Below, piece by piece: positions 42,686 to 54,803 of a DNA stretch of 64,000 nucleotides. Under the pieces are notes generated by a model. That model did not search any database. It saw nothing but the letters and a program-made list of their open reading frames with translations, and was not told where the DNA came from. The position numbers were made by a program, and so were the translations under genes. Source of the stretch: Prunus persica (lineage: Eukaryota > Streptophyta > Magnoliopsida > Rosales > Rosaceae). How positions within the stretch are numbered: the stretch's first letter is position 1; each line of letters opens with the position of its first letter. The stretch spans positions 22,706,719-22,770,718 of the forward strand of contig NC_034012.1 of NCBI RefSeq assembly GCF_000346465.2. Direction: 5' to 3'.

Positions 42686-45600
42686 ATGGATAAGTCATGG
42701 ATGCATGCGGATAGAAGATCGAAGGCATATGATTAGGGATGGAAGGATTTTTGAATTTTGCTATAGAAAATCTTGGAAATACAACTCATATTCATTGTCC
42801 ATGTGTTAAATGTGGGAATATTCAATTGTTTGGGGTTGGAATTATAAGGGACCACTTATACTTTAATGGAATTGACCAAAGCTATAAGATTTGGACATGG
42901 CACAGAGAACCTTGGGAATGGACTACTAATGCAAGTAGAAATGTGGAAGAAGATGAGCAAAGTAGGTTCAGTTTTGTTTCTGAAGAATTAGGGAAGGATG
43001 ATAATGATTTAGGTGATATTGGATCTTATCCTTATGAGTTTGCCAATGTGATTGGGGATGGAGATCAACCCTTGTACCCTGGTTGCAGTAACTACACGAA
43101 GTTGTCGGCTTTGGTGAAGTTATATAATTTGAAAGCAAAACATGGGATGAGTGATGTTTGTTTTACAGAATTATTGATACTTCAAGGAGATTTGCTTCCA
43201 GAACGAAATACACTACCTTCCTCTATGTACGAGGCAAAAAAGACTTTGTTTGCTTTGGGGATGAGTTATGAGATAATCCATGCATGCCCCAATGACTGCA
43301 TCTTGTATAGGAAAAATTATGAAGATTCAACTAATTGAACTACTTGTGGTATCTCAATGTGGAAGGAAAGCAGAGATTCAATCTTGAAAGAGGGTGGGCC
43401 AACGTAGGTGGTGTGATATTTTCCACCAAACTTGTTGATGATAAATGGCCCGAGTTTGGTAAAGAGCCGAGAAACTTGAGATTGGCTCTCTCATCTGATG
43501 GATTCAATCCCCACAGTTCTTTAAGTAGCAGATACAGTTGTTGGCCAGTTATCTTAGTTACATATAATCTCCCACCATGGCTATGCATGAAACGGAAGTT
43601 CATGATATAGACGTCTACTTAGAGCCTTTGATCGATGATTTAAAATCTCTATGGGATGGGATTAGAAGAGTGTATGATGCACACATGGGAGAATACTTTA
43701 CACTCAGAGGTTTATTACTATGGACAATTAATGATTTTCCTGCCTGTGGGAACTTATCTGGTTGTGTTGTTAAAGGATATAAAGCTTGTCCAATATGCAG
43801 TGATGATACACCTAGTCACAGGTTGAAAAATGGCTACAAAATTTGTTACATCGGGCATAGAAAATGGTTACCAATCAATCATCCATATCGGAGGCAGCGT
43901 GCAGCTTTTAATGGGAAACTTGAATATGGCACGCCTCTCGAGCCATTAATCAGAGAAGAAGTGTTGCAAATGGTTGAAGGTATTAATTACAAATGGGGCT
44001 CGAAAAATGGGGGAAGTGTTGGTGAGAATGATGGTGATAGAGTTTGTGGGAAGAAGAAATCAAAATTATTTGATCTCGAGTATTGAAAATACCTTCCTGT
44101 GAGGCATGTCCTAGATGTTATGCACATTGAGAAGACTGTTTGCGATAGTATCATTGGTACATTGCTAGCGAACCCTGAAAAAATAAAGATGGAATTGTTG
44201 CTCGGTTAGATTTATTAAACATAGGGGTTAAAACTAACCCGAGTATGGAGAAAGACGTACTCGCTTGCCTCCAGGGCCTTGGAATTTTTCAAGAGCAGAG
44301 AAGAGAGCGGTTTGCAATTCTTTATATGGTATGAAGGCCCCTGAAGGTTATTGTTCAAATATAAAAAAATCTTGTATCTTTAAAAGATTCAAGACTTCTT
44401 GGCCTTAAATCTCTTGATTGCCATACCTTGATGCAACAATTGCTCCCTGTGACAATTCATTCTGTTTTGGAGAAGCCTATAAGGTATGCAATAACTTGAT
44501 TGTGCTTATTCTTCAATGCTATATGTGCAAAGACGGTAGATGTTTCCAAGCTAGATAAGTTGGAAGAAGATGTAGTAGTTACTTTGTCTTTGCTTGAGAA
44601 ATACTTTCCCCTTCATTCTTTGATATCATGGTTCATCTAATAGTACAAATTGTCAGAGAAGTTCGTCTATGTGGGCCAGTTTATTTTAGATGGATGTATC
44701 CATTTGAAAGATATATGAAAGTGCTAAAGGGGTATGTTCAGAACCGTACTCGTCCCGAAGGTTGCATTGCTGAGCGGTATATAGCTGAAGAAGCTGTAGA
44801 GTTTTGCACCGAGCATTTATCTAATGTTAGTACAGTTGGAGTGCCATCAAACCAGAAGATGGGAGTTTCAAAGCCATTATCAGGTTGCACAGTGAGCTTA
44901 GTTGATCGGGACCTGTTGAACCAGGCACATTTATATGTCTTGGAGAATACGGAGGAAGTCTTACCTTATATCGAGTATGAGTTTTATTCTTTAAGTAGCC
45001 ATTTTAAATATTATTCCTTATGTTTATCTTATATACAAGGGACTCTAATGCTTGATTTTTTTCGTGTCAATGTAGGGAACATATGATGTTTATCAAGACC
45101 ACTTATCTAAAGTTTAGAAAGAGAACAAAGTGGCTGCAAGATAAGCACAATAGCACTTTCATTCAATGGCTACACTTTAAGGTATATGTTCTATGTTAGA
45201 TTGAATTAAGATATATGATTAATTTGCAGGTCAAAGTGAACTTGGGGAAGAGAATAATGGCGTATCAAAAAATTTGAGGTGGCTAGCAGCTGGTCCAAGC
45301 ATGGCAGTGCCATCATATAGGAGCTATCTTATTCATGGTGTTAAATTTAACACCGAGGCACAAGATGATGTGCAAACTGTTCAAAATAGTGGAGTTTATT
45401 TACTTGCACATACTATGCAAGTTGCTAGTGACAAGGATAAAAACCCTATTGTCTCCAATATGGGTTTTTATGGTGTCACTCAAGAAATTTAGGACCTTGA
45501 CTTCCAAAAGTTTAGAATCCCAGTCTTGAGGTGTGATTGGATAGATAACATTTTGGGCCTTGTAGTCGACGAACTTGGATTTACCCTTGTAGATCTAAGT

Positions 45601-45885
45601 AAAATTGGACATAGGAATGACCAATTTGTTATGGCTTCTCAAGTCAAAAAAGTAATTTTTGTTGACGACCCAATGCATCGTGGTTGGTCAGTAGTGTTAT
45701 CAATGCCGAATAGAGAATATAATGATGTTATTGGTGCTGAGGTGCTAGGTGATATTAGAATTGAGTGTGAGCCATTTACTAGAGGGATACCAAATGTTGA
45801 CACATTTGATGACCTAGTGGGTGAGTTTGGGAGTGAAAATATTAGAGATGGGTGTGAAGATATATGGATTAATTGTAATGTATGA
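42686..45885 (+). pseudogene. TNP2: TNP2 transposase pseudogene of CACTA 2
   Basis: It follows CACTA 1 TNP2 from the same ATG (MDKSWMHADRR). A one-base loss near 42730 shifts the frame, and the main reading resumes at 42739. In-frame stops occur near 43336 and at 44084 (Trp codon now TGA). About 140 bases are missing near 43425. A ~43-bp deletion near 43605 has ATGAT at both ends in the intact copy. Other frameshifts lie near 44175 and 44240. Exon 3 has lost a base at its start and has a TAG at 45490. It keeps the 17-codon linker (GINYKWGSKNGGSVGEN) that CACTA 1 lacks, so that segment is ancestral. The conserved DUF4218 (RWMYPFERYMKVLKGYVQNR) and DUF4216 parts remain readable. Confidence 0.92.
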
Positions 45886-47294
45886 CATTAGTTATACAGT
45901 TAATTGTATGACATTAATTAATAGCTCTATATATCGTTTTAATTCTGATCACATTTTCATTATGTAGGCTTTGGTACACGATAAATTAAAATACTGGGTT
46001 CAAGGTGTAAAATACGACCGTCCAGTTAAAAAAATCTCAAAAACAAACATCTAAAACATAACCAACGTCGTATTTTTACAAACGACATGGAATGACAGTG
46101 CAAAAGACCGTAAAGAAATAAAAACCGCCATTTGAAAAAGAAAACATGTCAGTTAATTAAAATTAAATTACACGCGTCTAATAGATATTACCAACAACGA
46201 TAGTTATGAAAATAATGGACGTCGTCAATTTAAGAATACCACAACGAAAAAATGCACCAACCGACGAATTTTGGGAAACACTACTTCCACCGCTTAATAA
46301 TTACCGTCATCTAAAGATAGAAATAAAGGCAACTCAGTTCCATTAACTGTCGTAACAGCTCTTTTGCACGTCGGTTAGGCTAAAACAATTGACATCTCAG
46401 AGCATACACACGTCAAATAGGGTTATAAAAGCGACTTTTAAAAGGCCAACCACTTCAAGGCCTATACAAAAACCGACATGGTAAGTGACCTAACAACGTC
46501 GACAAATTGGATGCTTGAGACGTAGTGGAGAACATAATCCACGGCGTTTCTTTTCCTGTTCACGAAGTTAAAATCATTTTTAAAGTCTGTGGGTTACCAC
46601 AGTAGTCGTGATTACGAATTGTTACGTTGGTTTTCAATAAAGGTGTGCTATGTTAAATATTTCAGATGTCAATGTTTTAAAAAAACGTCGTCTAACTTTG
46701 TCCAATGGTCTTTTTTTTACCATTTAAACGTAGGTTCTCGCAAGAAACATACGTGGAATATATTTAACAAGGCGGTTTTTTCTTCCCTTATGACGTGATT
46801 AATACATTTTACATCAGTTATGGTATGATTTTTGACATGTAATATACTTTAGACGTCTGTACTTTTCTGTAAGCGTCATCTAAGTTTGTCGAAGTTTTCT
46901 TTTTTTTGCGTTTTTATATATTTTAGACGTTAATTTTTTTATTTAGTGAGCGTAGTATATGTTAACCATGACGGTTTCTATGTTATACACGACAGTATTC
47001 CTTCAAATGGAGACGTGGATAACACTTTTTACATCGGTGTTTATGTAACATTCTTTAGATGTCTCATTCTTTTAAAAACCGTCGTCTAATGTTGTCGAAG
47101 TTTTCCTTTTATGCTATTTATATACTAATTAGACGTCGGTTCTTATTTTTGTATGACGTTGAATGTCTTAACGACGTCGGTTATTTGCCGTCGTTGTTTT
47201 ATGTATCAAAAAATGGCAGTCGATTTCACGACGGTTTGAAAACCTTCTAGACGACGGTGGATTCCCGTAGTCTATTTCAATTTTTATAGTAGTG
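45886..47294. repeat. 3' subterminal repeat region of CACTA 2
   Basis: ACGACG/CGTCGT and ACGTCGG motifs, more diverged than in CACTA 1, increasing in density toward the terminal inverted repeat (TTCACGACGG, AGACGACGGTGG). No gene. Confidence 0.8.
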
Positions 47295-47300
47295 GGCTAC

Positions 47301-49334
47301 TAGAGGTGTCAAACGGGCCGTGCCGTGCCGCCCATCCCATTTAAACTCCTGCTTTTAACGTTTTCGTGATGTGCCAGGCCGGCCCATTTAATTTATAGGG
47401 CCGTGTCGTGCTGGCCCATTTAGTAATTGACACAGGCCGGGCCAGGCTCGTGTCGTGCTCGTGCTCGTGCTCGTGCTCGTGCCATACTCGGGCCCAAGAA
47501 CCAACCCATTTAATTTGGATTTTTTTCACTTGATTTTTTTTTTTCACTAGATAATTCAAATTATAAACATTAAAAATTTAATTAGAGGCAAGAAATGATG
47601 AACTATTTCAACATTAATCAATCAAACATCCAAACAATATGAAAGGGCGGAGGGCAAAAAGTGTCCAACCACACAAAGTCCACTTCAACTTTTCATCTTT
47701 AAACAACTTATTATTTTATATGTGAAGAAATGTCTTGCTTTGATTATAAGAGAAGCGTATATGTAATATGTACTGATTAGATATCAAGTCCAATGTTGTT
47801 TAATTAATTTGTAGTTGATATGTTTAATTAATTAAGGACACAAGTAATTTCCCTAAAATGAAATACATCAAATATATGTTTATGATTATAAATTTTTAAA
47901 TAAAATAAAAAAACCATATAAACAATGACATTATATGTCAAATTATTGCATTTTGACTTTTGAGAAAGAAAAAAATGTTAAGTGGGCCGGGCTTGGGCCG
48001 TGCTTGAAGCGGACTTGGGCTCGTGTCGTGCTTGAAGCAGGCTCGGGCTAAACCGGGCCATGGGCTGGCCCGGTCCATTGGACCTCATTTTTTGATTCCG
48101 GCCCGGCCCAAGTTTTCGTACCATGCCGAGCACGGCCCATTAATATTCATGCTCGTGTCGTGCCGTGCCTCATTTAAACAGGCTGGACTCGTGCCATGTT
48201 GGGAGATTAGGGGTATTCTTTATGTACACACACAAATGGTTCATTAAATGAGAAGCCCAATTTTTTGTTTGCTTGTTTATTCACATATGCTTGAGAGTGA
48301 CTTTGGTGGAAGGTACTAAGACTGAGAAAGAAATTCATGCCTACAGACATGGATCTCATACATCCTTGGTGCTCATAATAAAACAATGAAACTATGCCGC
48401 TAATATAAGAGCATGATGCATGATGCCTAGCTAGGGTTTATAGGAAATAAGTAGGGCTAGGCAACCATGCTAAGATTTCTTCTTAAATTTCTACAAATAA
48501 TTCTTTTTCTTCTTTTTGTTCCCAAGAATTTCTACAGATAATTCATTCAGACATTTTTTTTTCCAATGGATTGGGCCGGCCCTTGGCCCGAGCTTGCTTC
48601 AAGCACGGCAAGAGCCCAAGCCCGCTTCAAGCATGGCCCAAGCCCGGCCCACTTAACATTTTCTTCTTTCTCAAAAGTCAAAATGTACTAATTTGACATC
48701 TAATGTCATTGTTTATATGGTTTTTTTTTTTTATACTCATATACATATATTTGATGTCTTTCATTTTAGGGGAATTACTTGGGTCCTTAATTAATTAAAC
48801 ATATCAACTACAAATTAATTAAACAACATTGGACTTGATATCTAATCAGTACATATGACATATACGTTTCTCTTATAATCAAAGCAAGACATTTCTTCAC
48901 ATATAAAATAATAAGTTATTTAAAGATGAAAAGTTGAAGTGGACTTTGTGGAGTTGGACACTTTTTGCCCTCCACCCTTTCATATTGTTTGGATGTTTGA
49001 TTAATTAATGTTTTCAAATAGTTCATCATTTCTTGCTTTTAATTATATTTTTAATGTTTATAAATTGAATTATCCAGTGGAAAAAAAAAATCAAGTGAAA
49101 AAAATTAAAATTAAATGGATTGGTTATTGGGCCCGAGTATGGCACGAGCCCGGCCCAGCCCGTTTCAATATGGACATGGGCTTTGGGTCGGGCGGGGATC
49201 AATGATTTTACTAAATGGGCCAGCACGGCACATCCCAATAAATTAAATGGGCCGGCCTGGCATGGCACGAAAACTATAAAAGCACGGGTTTAAATGGGAC
49301 GGGCCGGCCCGGCACGGCCCATTTGACACCTCTA
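47301..49334. mobile_element. 2-kb foldback element with ~775-bp inverted arms
   Basis: Termini TAGAGGTGTCAAA and TTTGACACCTCTA. The left arm 47301-48080 matches the reverse complement of 48563-49334 over nearly its whole length, including GC-rich stretches (GGCCGGCCC, TCGTGCTCG repeats) and an AT-rich centre. The loop (48081-48562) has no gene. TAGAGGTG-type ends suggest hAT ancestry, but the 8-bp flanks TGGGCTAC and ATCACAAC do not match. It may be two copies of one element placed head to head. Confidence 0.88.
47458..47480. repeat. (GTGCTC)n short tandem array in the left foldback arm
   Basis: CGTGCT/CGTGCTCGTGCTCGTGCTCG repeats that are absent from the matching position of the right arm, so they expanded after the arms formed or were lost on the right. 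Confidence 0.8.
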
Positions 49335-49944
49335 ATCACAACCCATATAAAGAATTACCTATTAGAACCTAGACCAAACTTCAACATAGAACCCCCAAAT
49401 CGAAGAACCAAAAAGAAATTTTGAAACAATCGCAACAAGGGATACCCATACCTGTTTCAGATAGAAATTTCACAATGGTGGGTCTTCCTCTCCAGCTTGG
49501 GCGTTTGGTTCTCTTCCCTGCATAGCTTGGGCGTTTGGTTTCTTCTTGCTTCATTTGGTCTGACCCCCATCAACCAAGATTTCATTTCATCATCACAAGT
49601 AAGCCCAAAACTGATTCTCAACCTGGGTTTCAAACGCACAAAATCATATGCACAATGAGAACGTTAAAAGTCCAGGCAGCTGAGATATTTAAATCTAAAC
49701 AGTTAAAAAGCTCGGAATCGTGGAAAGAAGAAGGCAAGGCGTCATCTGATGATGGTTAGCTAGTAAACTAGCCAATGACTACCCAGTTTCCCACGAAGTC
49801 TAGTTCAGTAGACAACACGTGGCAAACGTGGGTTGATTAAAGCGGAAGAGAGTGGCGCGCAACATTGATGGCCAATTGATTCAACTTTGAATCGTTAAAA
49901 ATTGGAAACCGTTTTCCAAAAACAGTTCAAATTCAAGGGGGCAT
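49335..49944. other. Spacer between the foldback element and the Gypsy LTR pieces
   Basis: Contains GCTTGGGCGTTTGGTT twice (49496 and 49524) and a polypurine-like ATTCAAGGGGGCA at 49931-49943 immediately before TGTTTGGGCC. No gene recognised. Confidence 0.5.
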
Positions 49945-52900
49945 TGTTTGGGCCAAAATTCTGCACACCCAGCCCAGCGCTGGAGGCCCAGAATGACAAA
50001 GTAATCTCAGAATCCAAGAAGTTTGGACTTTTCCATTTAAATTGGAATCAAGAACCCAAAATCGAGAGAGCCCAGCCTAGGATCTGTCAACCGACGAAAC
50101 TTGGGCTTTGAAAAACAGAGAAAAGAAATCAGCCCACAGTCCCAAAACTTAATCTGGGCTTAGCCTGATCAAATAAAAAAGAGAAAAGCCCAAAATTGAA
50201 GTAAACCCACGTGACTACCTGACTTTCAAAAGCAAGCAATTTCAACTAGCCACAAGAGCTGATAGGGAGTTAATGAAGGCAGGTCTTAAACAGGAAGATA
50301 TCTCTAGTCTTTTCAGTCAAAAGAAGATCAAAACCCCTTTATATATAATTCTGCATCAGGACAGGCATCATTTCCAAGGGATAAGCAAACTACATTTTCG
50401 AAAGAGATAAGTAGGGAGCGAGGAGTTGTTCATCACGAAAAGCAAACTAACCATCACGGCAGATTGAATTCTTACAAAAAGCAGTTAAAGGTTAAAAAGG
50501 GATTAGGTTTTTCTTTCAAAAAACAAAGAAGTGATCACCATAAAGAACTGACTGTTGATGGTTTGTTTGCCAAAATAGATAAAAATCCCCTTTTCTTTGA
50601 CATTTAAAATAAAAGATCTTGTTTTTCGAAAATCTGCCAACCATTATTAAAAGATTAAAATATCCCACTCCAGCGTTTTCTATAAATATGAGAAAAGGTT
50701 AACAGATCAAAGGACAACCAAAAAATCAATCAAAAACAAAAACTCAAAATGATCACTTAATCTCAAAAAACCTTCAGAACACTTAAGCAACCATAGCTCA
50801 TTGAGCCACAACAAGCAAGTCAAGCTAGAATTCAAAGTCTCTAAATTCAGTTCAGTTTCAGAGAAATAGTCATACAAAGCGAGATTTCTCTCGTTACAAA
50901 TTTGGTTCAGCATAAGCCAAAACAATCAAAGTTCAGGTTTTGCAAATATGAAAACCTCAACAAATTTATAAAGAGCCCTGATCAAGCAGAACAGGTACTA
51001 CAACGAAGTTCCAGCTCAGTAATCATCAAATCCAGCCACTTCTGCCCCTTCCACACTGAAGAGGTTCCAATTATGCCCGTTCAAAAAGCCTTCTAGGGCT
51101 TGAAATAGATTAAAGCTCTGCCAGACTCGAACGTTGGTATCGATTTATATCTTAAACTTGATAGTTGAAGGTGTTGACGGTCTAATCCAGTCCGAATCAA
51201 AAGTAGCTATCCATGCAGGAATTGAAGTCCAATGCTCTTTTGTCTTTTTTAGAGTTGGTCTTTCCTTTTCTGAGTCTTGTAAAAGGCAGTTCTGCCTGAA
51301 ACAGTTTACTTTCTTGTTATTTATTCTGGCCAGAACTACCAATTTTGTACTTGTTCACCCATTTTAGATTCGTTCCTATGACGGTAGGGTAAAGTTCCCC
51401 ATTGTCTCGAAAACCATTGACTGGTCAACAAGCCAACTTTCTTTTGTGTGCGAGCGTGCCACTGCTAGCAATGAAAATCCTAACAGACTTCTTAAAAATA
51501 GATAACTTGCGCCCCAAGTTACTGATTTCTAAACAAGCAATTGTGAATTTGGGTGAGGAATATCTCCCAAGTAAGTTCTTTTCTTGCCTCAGATTGGTGA
51601 ACTGTTTTTAGGCAAAATTGCCTTTTACAAAGCTCAAAAAGGGAAAACCAACTCTAGAAAGACTTAAAGAGGGCTGAACTTCCATTTCTGCCTGGATAGA
51701 TGTTTCTTATCCAGGTTGGACTGGGTATGTCTGTGCTGGATTGGACTATCAACACCTTCAACTGTCAAGTTTTAGCTGTGAATCGATACCAACATTCAAG
51801 TTTGGCAGAGCTTTAATCTATTTCAAGCCCTGGAGGGCTTTTTGAATGGGCAGAATTGGAACCTCTTCAGTCTGGAAGGGGCAGAAGTGGCTGGATTTGA
51901 TGATTACTGAGCTGGAACTGCACTGTAGTACCTATTCTGCTTGATCAGGGCTCTCCATAAATTTGTTGAGGTTTTCATATTTGTAAAACCCAAACTCTAC
52001 TTGATTTGGCTTATGCTGAACCAAATTTGTAACCAGAGAAATCTCGCTTTGAATTACTATTTCTCTGAAACTGAACTGAAGTTAGAGATTCTGGATTATA
52101 GCTGACTTGTTTCTTGTGGCTCAATGAGCTTTTGGTTGCTTCAGTGTTTCGAAGGCTTTTGAGATCAAGTGACCATTTTGAGTTTTTATTTTTGACTAAT
52201 TTTTTGGCTATGCTCGATCTGCTCACCTCTTCTCATATTTATAGAAAATGCTGGAGTGGGGCTTCTAATCTTTTATTAATGGGCGGCAAAATTTTCCAAG
52301 AGAAAGATCTTTTATTTTAAATGCAAAGAAAAAGGGAAGTTATCTGTTCTGGTAGAGAAGAACCATCAATAATCAATTTTCATGGATGTCTTTTCCTTGC
52401 TTTTCTGAATGAAAGACCAACTCTTCTTTGTTCTCTGTTTGTTCTTGGTAAAGAGAAAGAACACAATCTGAAGTGATGATCAATTTGCTTTTCTTGTTTG
52501 AACAACTCCCTTGCTCCTCACTTATCTCTTGAGATTGTAGTTTGCTTATCTCTTGGAAAGATCACTTGCTCTAATGCAGAATTATATACAAAAGGATTCT
52601 GATCTTTTAGCCACAGAGTTTCAGAGAAGTCTTTCTGCTAATGACCTGCTTTCATTAATTCCCAATCAACTCTCTTGTGATAGTTGAAATTGTTGACTTT
52701 TCAAAGTCAGGTAGTCACATGGGTTCTGAGAATAGGCTTTCCAAAAAGATTTGCTGACTTTGTACTCTGGGTTTTGAGATCAATGGTGAGCATTCAGAAG
52801 CTGGGCCTAATCCAATTCTTCTTTCAATTTCTTTATTGATCTGCTTCAGTGGTCGATTGTCATTTAATTTTGACGTTTTTACAACTCTGCCATTTTCGTA

Positions 52901-53268
52901 AAGGACATGGGAAAGCCCAGTCCTTTGTTTTTTTAGTTTTGTGGGCCTTTCTTTGCGAAGATGGGCTTGCGAGTGGATTTCTTTTTGGCCCAAACAGTGC
53001 TGTGAAAATTGTGAAGTCCTCACCAGTCTGAGACAAGAAAAGAACTTACTTGGGAGATATTCCTCACCCAAATTCACAATCGCTTATTTAGAAATCAGTG
53101 ACTTGGGGCGCAAGTTATCCATTTTTAAAGAAGTCTGCTAAGGTTTTTATTGCTAGCAATGGCACGCTCATACACAAAAGAAAGTTGACTTGTTAACCAC
53201 AAATGATTTTCAGGACAATGGGGAACTTTACCCTACCATCACAGGAACAAATCAAAAATGGGTGAACA
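49945..53268. repeat. Gypsy LTR sequence arranged as inverted pieces
   Basis: Four blocks can be aligned: 49945-51351 is an inverted copy of 51607-52997, and 51352-51606 is an inverted copy of about 53014-53268. The rightmost pair (51604-53268) forms the 5' LTR of the plus-strand Gypsy, ending GGGTGAACA just before the primer site. On the minus strand, just beyond the LTR-end block at 51352, the sequence AATTGGTAGTTCTGGCCAGA resembles the gag start at 53333 (AATATTGGAAGTTCTAGCCAGA-like), then LTR-start sequence follows. The left half is thus best read as a second, heavily deleted Gypsy of the same family in opposite orientation. The exact left LTR start (TG) is not certain. Confidence 0.75.
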
Positions 53269-53271
53269 ATT

Positions 53272-53289
53272 TGGCACGCCCAGTGGGAC
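53272..53289 (+). promoter_or_regulatory. Primer-binding site of the Gypsy element
   Basis: TGGCACGCCCAGTGGGAC, three bases after the LTR end, is a form I recall from plant Tat-type Gypsy elements. The tRNA is not assigned here. Confidence 0.8.
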
Positions 53290-53327
53290 CTCTCAGTATA
53301 CATACTCCTAGAAAAATCTTCTAGTAT

Positions 53328-54803
53328 ATGAATATTGGAAGTTCTAGCCAGAATCCACGATGTGCCATGGAAAGAGATCAAGCAGCTCTCCGGGAAGGAC
53401 TTGAGTCAGAAGAAAGTGATGCTAGGCAATCAGCCCATGGCAGTACCAGGAGTAGACGTTCAAGATCTGGATCCAGAATGTTAAACCAGATACAGGAGGC
53501 TGTGTTGCGGCAAGATGCCATAGCACAAAGGAGCCAAGATACTCTAAATAACATGACAGCCATGATGCAATGGCAAGTCAACATGCAGTTCAGGAAGGAC
53601 TGTGAGGCTGCTATTGCCAGAATTCCAAACCCAGATATGGTGGTCCAGCAGCTAGATCTCCGTTATGGACCTCCACCAAGAATGGCATGGCCATACCAAG
53701 AGAACCCTCTCATTGCACAGATAGCTGGAATACCAGGACATGGAGAAATCCAAGCTGGACAGAGGGGAGAAGCCCTTCCCATTCAAGAACACGAGACTCC
53801 AGTTCGTCCAGAATGCCCTGCACCAGTTCAGGCCCCCCAGAACTAGCCAGAACCTCCACCTATTCCACAACCAGTGGCCCCACGTACTCAGCCCTTGGCA
53901 CTTCTGCCTGAGCAACTAGCTGTGTTGCCCTATAGACCTAGAAAGATGGACCCCAATCCATGCCCTCCACTAGCAAGAGGCAGGAGAGGTAGAGGAGGAA
54001 TCAACCCCATTGCAAACAATGACAGGAACAGACCGGGGGCAAACTGGAGGAACCATTCAAATTTCGAAGAAGAGGAAGAACACAGGGAGGAAGTTCTGCA
54101 CAGGCCATACAGAATGGAACAGAGGATTGAACACAACCAGCCAGAACATGGACAAAATCCGCATCATGTGAATGATTTAAATGACATTGGGGCACTTCAA
54201 AGAATGATTAGAGAGATGATGGAACCTGAGGCCAGAAGGGGAGAAAGGCCCACCTACAGGAAGCCATATCCTGCTTATATTGATCAAATACCTCTATCTC
54301 CAGGCTTTAAGGTGCCAAACTTCACCTTGTTCAACGGGGAGGACACCAATGCTTCATCAGTTGAGCATATAGGCAGATTCTCTGTCCAGTGCATAGCCAT
54401 AGAAAATAACCCTCTGTTAAAACTAAGGCTTTTTGGAAATTCTCTCTCTGGACAAGCCTTCACCTAGTATCCTAGCTTACTAACCAATTCTGTTCAAACC
54501 TGGGAACATATGGAAAATGTCTTCCATGACTACTATTTTAGGATTCAGCCAAAAGTTACCATCAGTGATCTTGCCACCCTTAAACAGAGTGAAGATGAGC
54601 CTGCCCAAGACTTCATAACCAGGTTCAGAAAGCTCAAAATGAAATGCCGAATCCCTATAGAGGAGAGGCACTTCATTCAAATGCCTCAAGCTGCCCTTAA
54701 AATCTTTCTGAGGAAGAGATTTGACGGGATGCTGTTTGGAGACCTGGCAGAACTAGCAGACAAATCATCTAAATATGAGGAGCTACTCAAGGAAGAACAA
54801 TAG
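53328..54803 (+). pseudogene. Gypsy gag, interrupted by in-frame TAG codons
   Basis: One frame runs from ATG 53328 (MNIGSSSQNPRCAMERDQAA) to 54803, broken by TAG at 53844 and 54465 and ended by TAG at 54801. After a Ser/Arg-rich and Gln-rich N-terminal part and an Arg/Gly stretch (ARGRRGRGG), the gag domain begins near 54300: GFKVPNFTLFNGEDTNASSV, EHIGRFSVQC, then TWEHMENVFHDYYF, EPAQDFITRFRKLKMKC and LRKRFDGMLFGDLAELADK. The TAG at 54465 replaces the Trp expected in the FTWY motif of this family. The same frame continues past 54803 to 55191 with a Pro/Lys-rich segment. Confidence 0.9.

Larger units (their letters stand above)
30470..47294 (+). mobile_element. CACTA (En/Spm) DNA transposon, element 2, degenerate
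   Basis: The left end reads CACTACTACAAAAATTG and the right end CAATTTTTATAGTAGTG, an imperfect inverted pair. The gene order, leader exons, repeat motifs and coding sequences are those of CACTA 1. The flanking triplets are TTG (30467-30469) and GGC (47295-47297), so no target duplication remains. Inside are a 1019-bp MITE within an exon (36986-38004) and a probable solo LTR (38089-40541). Both transposase-related genes are broken, so it is non-autonomous. Confidence 0.92.

Noticed and set aside
47301..49334. hAT transposon with 8-bp target duplication
   Set aside because: The termini resemble hAT ends, but the flanking 8-mers do not match and no transposase is present, so only a foldback call is made.
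49457..53137. Many 60-120 aa frames on both strands
   Set aside because: They lie in the inverted Gypsy LTR pieces and mirror each other; none has a domain.
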